This document shows, in pieces, positions 1 through 10,282 of a DNA stretch of 64,000 nt. Below the pieces are notes generated by a model. That model had not been told where the DNA came from. It saw only the letters and a list, made by a program, of their open reading frames with translations, and ran no database searches. Origin of the DNA: Sthenelais limicola (Eukaryota > Annelida > Polychaeta > Phyllodocida > Sigalionidae); NCBI GenBank assembly GCA_942159475.1, contig OW804096.1, positions 16,392,906-16,456,905 on the forward strand, given 5' to 3'. A program made the translations under genes and the position numbers. Positions within the stretch are counted from its first letter, which is position 1. Each line of letters begins with the position of its first letter.

Positions 1-10
1 GTCATTTCCA

Positions 11-418
11 GATGTGTTTCAGGAAAATGAGTCATAAGTCGCAAAATTGATATTTTTCGAAGTTTTTTTTGCAAAGATCACATTGTAGAATGTTCTAATT
101 TTTGGAGGGTTCATCAGTTATAGCTATATCAATCAATGTATCAAATTTCAGGACAATCTATGTAATATATCCTTTCGTTTATGAGGTCCTCATATGGACT
201 ACATTTAGTTACTTGACTGTTTATTAACCACCAGAAATATTGGAAACTTTTTTTTTCAAAAATTAAAATATCAAACTTAAAATATAGAAATATACTTATT
301 GGATCATTTGACTGTAAGTACTATCATTGGAATCAGCTTGATCTCATCTTTTCAAATATAATGGTATCTCAAAATCTATTTTTTGCGACCTATGACTCAT
401 TTTCCTGAAACACATCAC
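11..418 (+). mobile_element. Family B MITE, copy B1
   Basis: Near-complete copy of the roughly 400-bp family B. Its inverted ends are GATGTGTTTCAGG on the left and CCTGAAACACATCAC on the right, followed inward on both sides by the family's ATGAGTCATAAGTCGCAAAA-type block. Only ten bases of left flank are in the window, so its target duplication cannot be judged. No coding capacity is seen. Confidence 0.85.
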
Positions 419-695
419 ATTTATATATTTACAGATGTCTCACAGTTGCCAGTTGCTATACGCCTGACTGGTCGTATTTGAGAATTTTCTACTGTGGAGA
501 AAAATGGTTAGTGTAGGATATTGTCTACAGATGGCGCCACCTGGTGGCTACAAAGGAACGAGTAAACTACATAAATTTGAATGTTAGAGATGATTTGCCA
601 CCGTGAATATTTAATTAATGAATATGGGGAATTTGTAATACATATTGAGTGCCTTTTTCCACTATTTAAATAATAAATAATTGATTTTCTTACAG

Positions 696-763
696 CCAAA
701 CTGAACGAAGATGACCACCACCAGTTAGAGCCACCGGTTGGGCCACAGTTACAGATGACTTAG
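696..763 (+). CDS. Candidate terminal coding exon of an unrecognised gene
   Basis: A pyrimidine-rich tract ending TTTTCTTACAG precedes an open stretch encoding KLNEDDHHQLEPPVGPQLQMT and a TAG stop at 761-763. The peptide is hydrophilic and Pro/Gln-rich, like an unstructured C-terminus. The gene body would lie left of the window. A possible AATAAA polyadenylation signal is at 1192-1197, which would place family A copy A1 inside the 3' UTR. I do not recognise the family. The evidence is only the acceptor and the composition, so this could be chance. Confidence 0.3.
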
Positions 764-842
764 TTCTGCTGCCACCACCAGTTGCAGATGACGTGATGGA
801 AGAACTGACAACGTGTCTTTGCATCTCCTGAAAACAGCACAT

Positions 843-1059
843 GGGTCAGATTTTCAGAAAATGTACAATTCACCTTCACCAATCCTCTCAAAAAATAAAG
901 TTCAAAATACAGTTCAACCTAACCAAACACATGACTAGAATCAATGCAATGCCGAATATACTGGAATTTACCTAGTATTGACCAAATTGCAGCCTAATTT
1001 AGCAGAATTTACTAAATGTGTACAGCTGCCAATTGTACATTTTTCTGATAATCTGACCC
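843..1059 (-). mobile_element. Family A MITE, copy A1
   Basis: Complete copy. The left terminus GGGTCAGATTTTCAGAAAAT and its inverted partner CTGA.AATCTGACCC at the right bound a non-coding body of about 217 bp. Here the minus strand carries the form that reads TTTGGGTTATTTGAGAGGAT. Flanks are ACAT and ATCT, a decayed 4-bp duplication. Confidence 0.9.
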
Positions 1060-1405
1060 ATCTTAATAACTATAACTCTAGTCTAAGGGCCCCTCTGGAA
1101 GAGCTATGGCTGCCATAGAAGGGGGATGTTCCCTTTTCCAGCGTCAGAATTGTATATAAATTTATATTTATTACCATGTACTATTTCTGGAAATAAACAA
1201 TATACGTACATACAACTTGTGTGAGCTTAATTCAATTAATTTCTGTTTGCAAGCGAAACGTTGGCAGATTTCAGTAAGATGTAAGGCATGGTCAAGTGAT
1301 TATTGTCATGTATAATAATATATAATAGCCTGACTCTATTCATGTAGCACTTTTATTGGAGGTTATACGGTAATCAGACAGACAGGTTGGGCAGAGGTGT
1401 TACAT
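1060..1405. other. No gene recognised
   Basis: AT-rich sequence with no convincing open frame. It contains AATAAA at 1192-1197, which could serve the candidate exon at 696-763. Confidence 0.4.
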
Positions 1406-1590
1406 GGGTCAGATGTTCAGAAAATGTACAATTGGCAGCCCTACATATTTAGGACATTCCCCTAAATCAGGCTGAAAAATGAAGAATACCAGGTATATCT
1501 GAGTATTTTTGGTATCGCATTGATTTAAAGTATCAGTTTTGTTATGTTAAACTGCATTTTGAAGCTCATTTTCGTCTTAAATGTGGGTTA
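1406..1590 (+). mobile_element. Family A MITE, 3'-truncated copy A2
   Basis: Starts with an intact left terminus and follows the family A consensus up to the motif AAATGTGGGTTA. It then switches abruptly at about 1591 into the middle of a family B element. The right terminus is absent. Confidence 0.85.
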
Positions 1591-1874
1591 GTATTTCTAG
1601 ATTTTAAGTTTTATATTTTCGTTTTTGAAAAAAATGTTTCCAATATTTCTGGAGGTCAGTAAACAGTAAAGTAACTAAATGTAGTCCATATGAGGACCTT
1701 TAAAACTAATAGATATATTATATAGATTGTCCTGAAATTTAATACACCAATTGATATAAGTCTAAGTGATAAACTCTCTCAAAATCAGATCATTCCATTA
1801 ATGTTATCTTGTGAAAAAAACACTGAAAAATATTAATTTTGCGACTTATGACTCATTTTCTTAAAATACATCAC
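1591..1874 (-). mobile_element. Family B fragment fused to family A (B2)
   Basis: About 280 bp of the reversed family B body, ending in TTGCGACTTATGACTCATTTTC and a degenerate CATCAC terminus. Between about 1650 and 1830 it is nearly identical to the copy at 19331-19738, far closer than other family B pairs here. Confidence 0.85.
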
Positions 1875-2080
1875 TTATAGTTCTAAGTACTTATTAGATT
1901 ACTTTAAGTTGGATCAATACTAGATTACCATAGTTGGAATCCACTTAATTTCATCATTACAAATATGAGGGTATCTCAAAATCGATTTCTGACGACATAG
2001 GCCTATGACTCATTTACCTGTAGTGGCACATGACGTGTGATATTGACACATAAATCCCATGATCTCATCATTTCAAATTT
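1875..2080 (+). mobile_element. Family B-related end and flanking duplication
   Basis: Contains a diverged family B right end (TTCATCATTACAAATATGAGGGTATCTC type). The segment 1963-2057 is repeated at 2472-2565 on the other side of copy B3 with only a few differences. Confidence 0.7.
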
Positions 2081-2471
2081 GTGGTGTGTTTCAGGACAAT
2101 GAGTCGCAAGTCGCCAAATTGACATTTTTCAAAGTAGATTATTCATAAGAACCCTTGCTTAGAATTTTTTCATGTTTGGAGTTCTCGGAGCTGCTAGTAG
2201 CATAAATACAGGTACCAAATTTCAGACATTGTAATAAATATATCTTGCATTACTAAACTAATCTTATAGAGTATATTTAGCTTCTTTACTAGTAATTGTC
2301 CACCCCAAAGATATTGCAAACTCATTTTTAAAAAAAAGAATATCAAAGTATAGAAATACTTATTAAATGTCCTTAATGTTTACTATCATTGGAATCAGCT
2401 TGATCTCATCATTTCAAATATGATGATATCTCATTTTGCGACTTATGACTCATTTTCCTAAAACAGATCAC
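2081..2471 (+). mobile_element. Family B MITE, copy B3
   Basis: Complete copy with termini GTGGTGTGTTTCAGG and CCTAAAACAGATCAC. The sequence immediately right of its terminus (from 2472) is a direct repeat, about 94 bp long, of 1963-2057 on the left. Confidence 0.88.
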
Positions 2472-2584
2472 ATATGAGGGTATCTCAAAATCTATTTCTG
2501 ATGACGTAGGCCTATGACTCATTTACCTGTATGTCACATTACGTGTGATATTGACACATAAATCCTATATATAATCCTCACATG

Positions 2585-2818
2585 GGGCAGATTTTCAGAA
2601 AATGTACAATTCAACTTCGCCAATCTTCTCAAATAACCCAAAATTCAGACGAAAATGAAGTTCAAAATACAATTCAACCTAACCAAACAGATTGCTAGCG
2701 TCAATGCAACGCCAAATATACTTGAATTTACCTAGTATTGGCCAAATTGCAGCCTAATTTAGCAGAATTTACTAAATGTGTACAGCTGTCAATTGTACAT
2801 TTTTTGAGAATCTGAACC
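2585..2818 (-). mobile_element. Family A MITE, copy A3
   Basis: Complete 234-bp copy with slightly decayed termini (GGGGCAG at the left, CTGAACC at the right). It lies immediately upstream of the ependymin-related promoter; its right end is about 45 bp from the TATA box. Confidence 0.88.
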
Positions 2819-2862
2819 ATATACCTTAAGTGATCATAAGTATATCTAACCATATCTATGGG

Positions 2863-2870
2863 TATATAAA
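2863..2870 (+). promoter_or_regulatory. TATA box of the ependymin-related gene
   Basis: TATATAAA lies 80 bp before the initiator ATG at 2950. Transcription would start about 30 bp downstream, near 2893-2900, giving a short 5' UTR of about 50 nt. No other in-frame start competes in that interval. Confidence 0.65.
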
Positions 2871-2949
2871 GGTATAAAGAGATTGATCACATACAGCCAC
2901 AGCCAACACTGGTTATATTGACTAAGCAGGAGAACCTATCATAGTAAAC

Positions 2950-3146
2950 ATGGAGAAAGTGTGCCTTCTTTTAACGCTGGTGGCGGTGGCATATGGCGCA
3001 GCTATAGACAATAGAGACGACCCTAAGAGATGTTGCGGTGATAAGTTTACTGGCCGGTATATACAGGCCTTTACTTCTGAGTATGATGGTCAAGTCACGG
3101 CAGCCTTGCAGGAGGGGGAGATGGTCGGTGATAACACCATTGACAA
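2950..3146 (+). CDS. Ependymin-related protein, exon 1
   Basis: First coding exon of a two-exon secreted protein. It begins with a signal peptide (MEKVCLLLTLVAVAYGAA, hydrophobic core at residues 5-16, likely cleavage near residue 17-18). The mature N-terminus follows: a Cys pair (PKRCCGDKF), then a stretch resembling the start of the ependymin beta-fold (GRYIQAFTSEYDGQ). The exon ends after two bases of a Lys codon at a consensus donor, GACAA|GTGAGT. Ependymin-related proteins are secreted glycoproteins of the bacterial LolA/ependymin-type lipid-binding fold and are common in molluscs. The precise role of this one is not deducible from sequence. Confidence 0.85.
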
Positions 3147-3496
3147 GTGAGTATGTTATTGTAATAGTTTTATACATCTTTTCCAGAAATAGGACAATCA
3201 TTTCACAGCTTATTACTAAGTCATAATACAATTTCTATCTACGGATTAGCATTGGCAGGTCTTCCAGGGCGTCCTTGGTTTCTGATTAGCTTAACAAATT
3301 ATTCTCATTTATGCTGTAGTTCTCATTTTTCTAACGATTACAGAACTATTACGATACAATCTATATTTTTTAACATAAAATCTCTTTACAAGAGAAACAC
3401 GAACATGTAGAAATATCCCATTTACTCTTGGGATTATCTTTCTAATCTATACATTTATCAAATAAAATACAAATGAATAATACATAAAATATAAAT

Positions 3497-4110
3497 GTGA
3501 TGTGGCACAGAAAAATGAGTAACAAGTTGCAAAATTGTTATTTTTCCATTTTTTTTTATTTTTTGGGTGCTAAACGCTTCTCGTGGCATGAGTGTATCTG
3601 GGTCAGATTTTCAGAAAATGTACAATTGGCAGCTCTACATATTAAGCAATTTCTGCTAAATTCTGTTAGAAAATGATTTAAAGTATCAGTTATGTTAAAC
3701 AGCATTTTGAAGCTCATTTCTGTTTTAAATGTGGGTTATTTGAGAGGATAAGTGAAGGCGAATTGTACATTTTCTGAAAATCTGACCCATCTACCCAATT
3801 TCAGGACAGAAGCATTGCAAACTTTTTTTTTCAAAACTGTATAATATTATATCAAACATAAAATATAGAAATACTTCTTATATGTCCTTAATGTTTACCA
3901 CCATTACACTCCACCTGATTTCATCTTTTCAAATATAATTTATTTTGTTAGAAACATTTTATTTGTGTTCAGTCTTAGGTAAACCTAATATTCCCGTTAT
4001 ACACAATCAAAAATTACAATTACAGATTTTCGTTTGATCGTTTTCAAATATGATGGTATCTCAAAATTCATTCTGTGCGACTTGTGACTCATTTCCCTGC
4101 AACCCATCAC
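3497..4110 (+). mobile_element. Family B MITE B4, split by a family A insertion
   Basis: Termini GTGATGTGG and CCATCAC are flanked by AAAT on both sides (3493-3496 and 4111-4114). The body is split by family A copy A4 at 3600-3788, so this B copy predates that A insertion. A 4-bp AAAT target duplication is clear. Confidence 0.88.
3600..3788 (+). mobile_element. Family A MITE, copy A4, nested in B4
   Basis: A 189-bp internally shortened copy with intact termini. It is bordered by a perfect 4-bp duplication ATCT (3596-3599 and 3789-3792), which helps define the target-site length of family A. Confidence 0.92.
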
Positions 4111-4153
4111 AAATAAACGCTAATTCATAGTTTCAAATCATTGTCTGTTTACA

Positions 4154-4272
4154 TCTAAAGGGCCTAGTCCACCAAGCCGATTCTCATGCGATTTTGCACC
4201 GCAGAGGACTCTTTTGCACTAACTTCTGTGAGAATCGCATGAGAATCGGTTTAGTGGACCAGCCCCTTTAGT
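4154..4272. mobile_element. Fold-back MITE, about 115 bp
   Basis: Two arms of about 40 bp (from CTAAAGGGCCTAGTCCACC to the inverse of GTGGACCAGCCCCTTTAG) share the core CGATTCTCATGCGATT in inverted orientation, with a short loop between. The transcript or single strand would form a near-perfect hairpin. It is non-coding, and the superfamily cannot be assigned. Confidence 0.75.
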
Positions 4273-4741
4273 CCGAAATCCAGAAACAGACTTTTCTGGT
4301 CTTCAAGTATGTTTCTGGACTATAAAATGTTTTTTGTCTGTGTGGTTACTTTAATGGTAAAATTGCCCATCCAGAAACATGGCAAGTTTATTTTCAAACA
4401 TAATATATCAAACATAAAATACAGAAACACTTCTCCTTAGATGTCCTTAATAGGGGTCCTCCACTAGGGAAAACCTTGTCAAAGACAAGTCTTATGTCTC
4501 TCAGACAAGGTGTATTTCCCTGTCTTTACGTGTCTCTGACAGAAAATCTCCTAGTGGAGGAGCGCACTAAGACACTGTCACCGACAATTTTCACTTGTTT
4601 TCACTTGTCTTTGCAACGTCAAAAAAATCAAATCATTTTGATTTTCTAAAAGACTTGTCTCGTGTCTGAGAGACCGAAGACATGGTGTCTTGCAGTGGAA
4701 TAGCTTCAAATATTTGTCAGAGACAACTTTTGACGTTTGAC

Positions 4742-7062
4742 CTACCCAGCTAGGAAGTGAGCTCATGTAGATCTCACTATGAGCTCAGAAACTTCTCATG
4801 TATGTGATATCAGAACTGTGAGGTCTGGGTGAGGTTTTTGTGATCTTGCATATGTGATCTCACATGAATGGTTTCAGTGTGATCTCAGTGTGAGTTCACA
4901 AGTTCTAGCTCACATTTAGCTAACAGCTGTGATATCTCAGTGAGCTCAGAAACTTCTCATAGATGTGAGATCAGAACTATGAGGTCTGGGTGAGATGTTT
5001 GTGATCTTGCATATGTGATCTCACATGAATGGTTTCAGTGTGATCTCAGTGTGAGTTCACAAGTTCTAGCTCACATTTAGCTAACAACTGTGATATCTCA
5101 GTGAGCACAGAAACTTCTCATAGATGTGAGATCAGAACTATGAGGTCTGGTTGAGATGTTTGTGATCTTGCATATGTGATCTCACATGAATGATTGGTTT
5201 TTGGCAACATTGGTAGAGTGCCAATTTTTGAGACATTCGATCCACTAGTTGTCAGCTATCCTGTGCCGATGGAAAAGAAATAACCCCCCACAATTGTTGG
5301 CCCATGTCTCTAGTTTCCGTAGATACCAAGGACAAGTCAATCGGGCCAGAAATAAAAGTGTAGCAGTGTTTTTGTGAGGCCATGTCTGGTCGAAATATAA
5401 AATCTTCCATTATTGCCATGCCGAACGTCCCGCTGATCAGACATGGCCAATCGTTTCACCACATCGTAGACGTTGTAGACATTGTTGAGAGTTGCCATTT
5501 GAGAGACTGAAAGACATTACGGACTGTAGATGCTGCAAATTTCGAAACGTTCGGCGGAGATTCAGGGTGTTTTTAGAGCACCCGGATTTGGAACAAAAAA
5601 AAAATTTGGGACCCCAAAAAAACGATAGGATGCCGTAAGTGACGGGGTGGCATCGGCCGATCCGTGCACAAAAAATATACAGACTTGACCGTCAATGTCT
5701 CTAGAACATGCAGGTCTTTGGTTTGAATCGATACAAGCAAGTGGGAGGCTATGAGAGACCAAAACTCGATGCAGCCTCCAACCGGGCCAAGAGCAACATG
5801 TTTGGGCGATTTTTGTACAACATAACAAAAACGGAACAGTCGATTTGGGCCACTTTTAGGGCAGCTAGGGCTTAGATTTTCAAGTATGGCATGCAGCGGG
5901 GCCTGTTCCACCCTGGTGCCAAAGAAATTTCGATTCCTTCATATTCAAAACAAAGGATTCGTTTGAGATTGTAAAGTGGGTAGGAAGGGTTAGACTTTTT
6001 AGGTACATGTCTATGGCAGAACAAGTGAAAAATTCGACTTTTTTCTGGTGGCCCATAGAAATTTTGTGAGATATTCACCTAGTCCAGTTTTTTTCCCTCT
6101 TTTCAAATCTGGCCTCCAATTTTTTCTATTGGCATTATTGGCGACGTTATTGGCAATTCGACTGTTCTCACCAGGTGGCAGCACCATAGAACTTGACTTT
6201 CCCTAGGTGCCCTCACAGGTTATTACATACCATTTACAATTTATATTAGAACAAAAGTCTCACTAGTAATACTTATATGAGGCATTTATACCTTATAGAT
6301 ATTACACTTTATAAACTTGGAAATATTGAAAGCAATGAAATCAATACTTTATTTGTATAACTTACCTGCTTGATGTTGAAAAATGTTGTATAGAAAGCAC
6401 CCTTATAATTCTAATATTATTACTATGAGTACTACTGAAGTACCCAGATTGTCAAACACCAAGTTGCAATGGATACCTATGTCAGCCACAGGAGAGGATT
6501 GTATTAAGGGTAAGTTTAAGTGATGGAAATGGATGAGAAACTCTAAAAAAGTCAAGCAAAGGGACTGCATATAATATGCAGTCTCTCCTTGAATGCTCTT
6601 GGGCGAAATGCTTCTGTGGAGAAACTTTCTACCTTAGCACTGAGCACAACAAAAACAAGTCTAGCCTTGTCATCTTATTGATTAATAAGAGTGAGATTGT
6701 GTAAGAGTATACTGTTAGTTCACAATATGAGGCCATTGTGACATTAGATATTGACATCACCATGAGATCATAGTATGAGTATACTGTGAGGTCACATTGA
6801 GAGATCATATTGATGCCACTGTGAAGTTACACTTTGACCTCACCCGTGAGGTCATACTATGACCTCACAGTGAGATCATGCTTATGACCTCACAGTGAGA
6901 TCATAGTATGAGTATACTGTGAGGTCACATTGAGAGATCATTTTGATGCCACTGTGAAGTTACACTTTGACCTCACCCGTGAGGTCATAGTATGAGCTCA
7001 CTGTGATAAATATTGTGAGCTCTCAGTGGGCTCACTGTGATCACACATTCTTAGCTGGGTAG
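4742..7062. mobile_element. 2.3-kb inner element with CTACCCAGCTA ends
   Basis: Terminal inverted repeat CTACCCAGCTAGGAA against TTCTTAGCTGGGTAG. Next to the left end is an array of about 2.5 units of 180 bp (about 4760-5200). Next to the right end are repeated GTGAGGTCA / GTGAGATCA / TGACCTCAC motifs (6720-7050). Both blocks use TGTGA(G/T)(A/C)TCA-type words, so they are probably matching binding-site arrays. The middle (5220-6710) has no recognisable protein. The target duplication is not clear. Confidence 0.65.
4765..5200. repeat. Tandem repeat, unit about 180 bp
   Basis: About 2.5 near-identical units, each running from TGAGCTCAGAAACTTCTCAT through GGTCTGGGTGAG and CATATGTGATCTCACATGAA to TTAGCTAACA. 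It is subterminal within the 2.3-kb element. Confidence 0.85.
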
Positions 7063-8143
7063 TGCTCTACATTGCATCAGCCAATCACATGCCTTGTTAC
7101 AATGCACGTGCAACCTTCATGACACATCAAACCGTTACAATCATGTACAATGTGACCATCAACTGATTTCAATCATTTTTTCTTGCTTTCTGCGGTGTTT
7201 TCTGATATTATAAGTAATTCAGTAAACGGCTGACTGTTTATTTATTCTCCTTATTGTTTTTTGACATCTCTGTATGGATATTTGTTGCAACAAATTAGTG
7301 GGCAACAACAAAATTTGTTGCGGCCGTTTTTCCTCTAGTGGAGTTCCACTATCATGTCAAATCAAAACAGTACTGCTGTTATAAATGAGGACTTTGTGGG
7401 TCGAAAATATATTCAAATACATAACCAGATTTGATTTTTCCAGATAGGGATTGCAAATAGAAAAACGGGATTGCAAATTGAAAACCTGCGGGATTTGGAA
7501 AATGGGGCTTATACAAAATGGGAAACGGGATCCTGTATATTTCTGTGTGGGCAGGTAAATCTCTGATTTCATGAATAACCATTAGCCTGTATACATATTC
7601 TCATGTAATCTATACACTGTTATATAAAGATACGTTTTGTTTACAGTACTTATTAAAAATTTAAACTTCATGTCCTTATAAGGTCAAATGCATTGTTGAT
7701 CCCGTTTCCATAGAAACGCTAAGACATTGTCTCAGACATCTGACCATAGTGGAAGACCAAGTCACTGACACAAAATCTGTGTTTGGGACAACGCCTCTCT
7801 TGTCAGTGACTTTGTCTCAGACAGATTTTGCTAGTGGAGGAGTGGGCGATTCCATGCCTAAGACAAAGTCGGCGGGATGGTGTGCACAGTTAAGACAATG
7901 TTGTAAGGACCTCCTCCACTTAAAATATTTGTCTCAAGCTTTAGAGTTTTGTCACAGACGGACTGGAAGTTTTTCTTAGCACAATGTCAGTGACAAAAAT
8001 GTTCCTAGTGACGGAGCCCTATAATGTTTACCACCATCAGAATCCACTTGATCTCATCTTTTCAAATATGATGGTATCTTAAAAACATATTTTGCGACTT
8101 GTTTCCCCTGCTCATTCCCCTGCAGTAACACATCAACACATAT

Positions 8144-8509
8144 GTGATGTGTTCCAGGAAAATGAGTTACAAGTCACAAAATTTATATTTTTCAAAGTGT
8201 TTTTTTCCCAAAGATCTCATTATTGAAATGTTCTGATGTTTAGAGGGTTTAGCATATAAATCCATGTAACAAATTTCAGGACATTATATTGAATATATCT
8301 TTGCGTTTTGAAGCCCTTCGTATGGAGTATACCCACCCAGAAACATTGTGAACTTTTTTTTCAATATAAAAACATCAAAATTAGAATATAGAATTATTTA
8401 TTAGGTTTCATACTATCATTGGAATCAGCTTGATCTCCTCTTTTCAAATATAGTGATATCTCAAAATCCATATTTTGCACTTATGAACCATTTTCCTAAA
8501 ACGGATCAC
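8144..8509 (+). mobile_element. Family B MITE, copy B6, abutting a splice acceptor
   Basis: Complete copy with GTGATGTGTTCCAGG and CCTAAAACGGATCAC termini. It is flanked by ATAT on both sides (8140-8143 and 8510-8513). Its right end is 18 bp from the acceptor of ependymin-related exon 2, so the branch point of that intron probably lies in the element. Confidence 0.9.
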
Positions 8510-8527
8510 ATATTTGGTTTGTTGTAG

Positions 8528-9008
8528 AATGTTCGTGAACACAACTGGCGTTGAACTAAAGTCGGGTGTGAAGACACAGTATTCGTACTATTGGTTTGGC
8601 GAGGACACCTACACTGTCATCCCTGCCCTTCAGCTCTGCATCAAGAGCAAGGCAATCAACACAAAATACCGCTGTATACCCGACAGTGCCGTGTTCCTAG
8701 GAGAGCGCAAGTACGGAGACAGCACCGTGGGTACTAACAAGTGGTTTTACGAAGAAACCAAGGAAGGAGTTTACAAATATGGCGTCACCATGACCGTTAC
8801 CAAGGACACCTGCTTCCCCGTGGAACAAACGGCGCGATTTGTGGCGGAAGGGAAAGGAGTATCCCAGTTCCATCTTACCATGTCCGATGTCAGCGCTGAG
8901 GTGAAGGATCCGAGTGTGTTCGATCTGCCCGATTATTGCAATCAAGTCGCCTTGAATGACATTGAATTGTTAGAAGCTGTTCACAAACATCCTCCCCGCT
9001 TCTTCTGA
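8528..9008 (+). CDS. Ependymin-related protein, exon 2
   Basis: The first base completes the Lys codon split by the intron, after which the frame runs 159 codons to TGA at 9006-9008. With exon 1 this makes a 225-aa precursor, a typical length for ependymin-related proteins. Four well-spaced Cys residues (ALQLCIKSK, KYRCIPD, KDTCFPV, LPDYCNQ) fit the conserved disulphide set. The pattern YSYYWFGEDTYTVIP, then VTMTVTKDTCFPVEQTARF, then DPSVFDLPDYC is characteristic of the family. An alternative reading starting inside the intron (TTG at 8514) would lose the signal peptide and is rejected. Codon use is GC-richer than the surrounding transposons. Confidence 0.88.
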
Positions 9009-9112
9009 ATGTTTTCACGGAAAATGCAAAGCTTTTGGCGATGAGTTTGGAGTATAGAGTTTGGGGTATAAGCTTGAATTAATTTAAAGCTCTATAATTC
9101 TTAAATTTACTG

Positions 9113-9114
<2 letters not shown>

Positions 9115-9194
<80 letters not shown>
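9115..9194. repeat. (AT)n microsatellite
   Basis: About 40 uninterrupted AT units directly after the ependymin-related 3' region. It ends at the terminus of family A copy A5. Confidence 0.97.
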
Positions 9195-9196
<2 letters not shown>

Positions 9197-9430
9197 GTCA
9201 GGTTTTCAGAAAATGTACAATTGGCAGCACTACACATTTCAGAAATTCTCCTAAATTAGGCTGGAAAATGATGAATACTGGGTATATCTGAATGTATTTT
9301 GGTATCGCATTGATTTATAGTATTAGTTCTGTTATGTTAAACAGAATTTTGAAGCTGATTTTTGTCTTAAATTTGGCTTATTTGAGCGGATTGGTGAAGG
9401 CGAATTGTACATTTTCTGAAAATCTGACCC
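9195..9430 (+). mobile_element. Family A MITE, copy A5
   Basis: Complete 236-bp copy inserted at the edge of the (AT)n tract. The termini are intact except one T-to-G change in the left end. Confidence 0.92.
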
Positions 9431-9489
9431 ACATACATTTCTGAGAATACACTATATAATTACTAGTAGTTTGATTGCTTATAATTCGA

Positions 9490-9513
9490 GGGAGATAGAG
9501 AGAGAGAGACAAG

Positions 9514-9580
<67 letters not shown>

Positions 9581-9582
9581 CC
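9490..9582. repeat. (GA)n microsatellite
   Basis: Interrupted GA dinucleotide run of about 90 bp. Confidence 0.95.
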
Positions 9583-9589
9583 TCCATCT

Positions 9590-10268
9590 GCTGCCTGATA
9601 TAGACATTCTTACATACTACTTGCAACAGTAAAAGCATGAAAATAGGTAAAGAAATGTTCTGGGTGCGCACTGATTGAGCACCATGTTTTTATTTACCTA
9701 GCTCCCACGTGTATGGAGAATCAAATGTACTTCAAATGATTTTCAGAAAATGTACAATTCGCTTATTTTTCAACGAATCCTGAACAATGGCATTTTAATT
9801 TTAACCGATAAAGGGACTGCCAGAGAAAATTATACGTTTACAGATCTTACAAATTTGGTATGGTAAAAAAACTATTTCTTTTTAACAGATTTTTATTCAG
9901 GTAAAAATTGGCATATGCCATTAGTGGTTTCTATGGCTCGGGCTTATGAGTCCAGAATAGTTATTTGACGTTTGACATTGGTCATGGTTTGAGTAGGTTT
10001 GTTACAATTGTACTAGAAATCTGTGACCACTCCCGGTAGTACTGAAATTGTGTGGGCCCTAATATTAAAGGGTTGTTATTACGTTAATTGTTTTGTAATA
10101 TTGAACCAGTGCACTCCTTTTTGTTTTTAACTAGCTCCGTGATTAATGTATTGTAATTCTAAGATGAACATGTAACACTAAAGCAACAGAAATGTAGATG
10201 AATAAGAAATAAATTGACTCTTTCATTGACGTTTTGCTTTTTTCCACCCATTTTCCCCTAATTAATGG
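9590..10268. other. No gene recognised
   Basis: AT-rich DNA without a convincing exon. AATAAA occurs near 10207 but no matching transcript is evident. Confidence 0.4.
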
Positions 10269-10282
10269 TTTTCCAAGCATGT

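Larger units (their letters stand above)
4451..8021. mobile_element. 3.57-kb non-autonomous element with TAA target duplication
   Basis: Termini TAGGGGTCCTCCACTAGG and CCTAGTGACGGAGCCCTA are imperfect inverted repeats. TAA at 4448-4450 and 8022-8024 is the target duplication, judged against uninterrupted family B copies. The subterminal regions 4451-4740 and 7700-8021 are full of TGTCTCTGACA and TGTCAGTGAC variants, the usual look of clustered transposase-binding sites. The TWA duplication suggests PIF/Harbinger. No transposase or Myb-like ORF is recognised. A second element with ends CTACCCAGCTA lies inside it. Confidence 0.7.
4343..8135 (+). mobile_element. Family B copy B5, interrupted by a 3.6-kb insertion
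   Basis: The right half of a family B element (4343-4450, then 8022-8135) whose body is split between CCTTAA and TAATGTTTACC by a large element. The left part of B5 is missing. Because the uninterrupted family consensus is known from other copies, the duplicated target of the insertion can be read as TAA. Confidence 0.75.
3147..8527 (+). other. Intron of the ependymin-related gene
   Basis: A 5.38-kb phase-2 intron (GTGAGT donor, TTGTTGTAG acceptor). It consists almost wholly of nested transposons: B4 with A4 inside, a fold-back element, the interrupted B5 carrying a 3.6-kb element with another element inside that, and B6 immediately before the acceptor. I see no exon of another gene in it. 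Confidence 0.85.

Noticed and set aside
508..565. Possible exon ATGGCGCCACCTGGTGGC
   Set aside because: A short frame after TCTACAG, but it stops after 18 codons and has no continuation or family similarity.
5562..6078. Overlapping minus-strand frames of 68-112 codons within the 2.3-kb element
   Set aside because: Considered as transposase remnants, but no catalytic or DNA-binding motif is visible and the frames overlap in different phases.
8514..8527. Start of the second ependymin frame inside the intron
   Set aside because: The frame opens from a TTG before the acceptor; the acceptor TTGTAG and the phase match with exon 1 show it is not a start.
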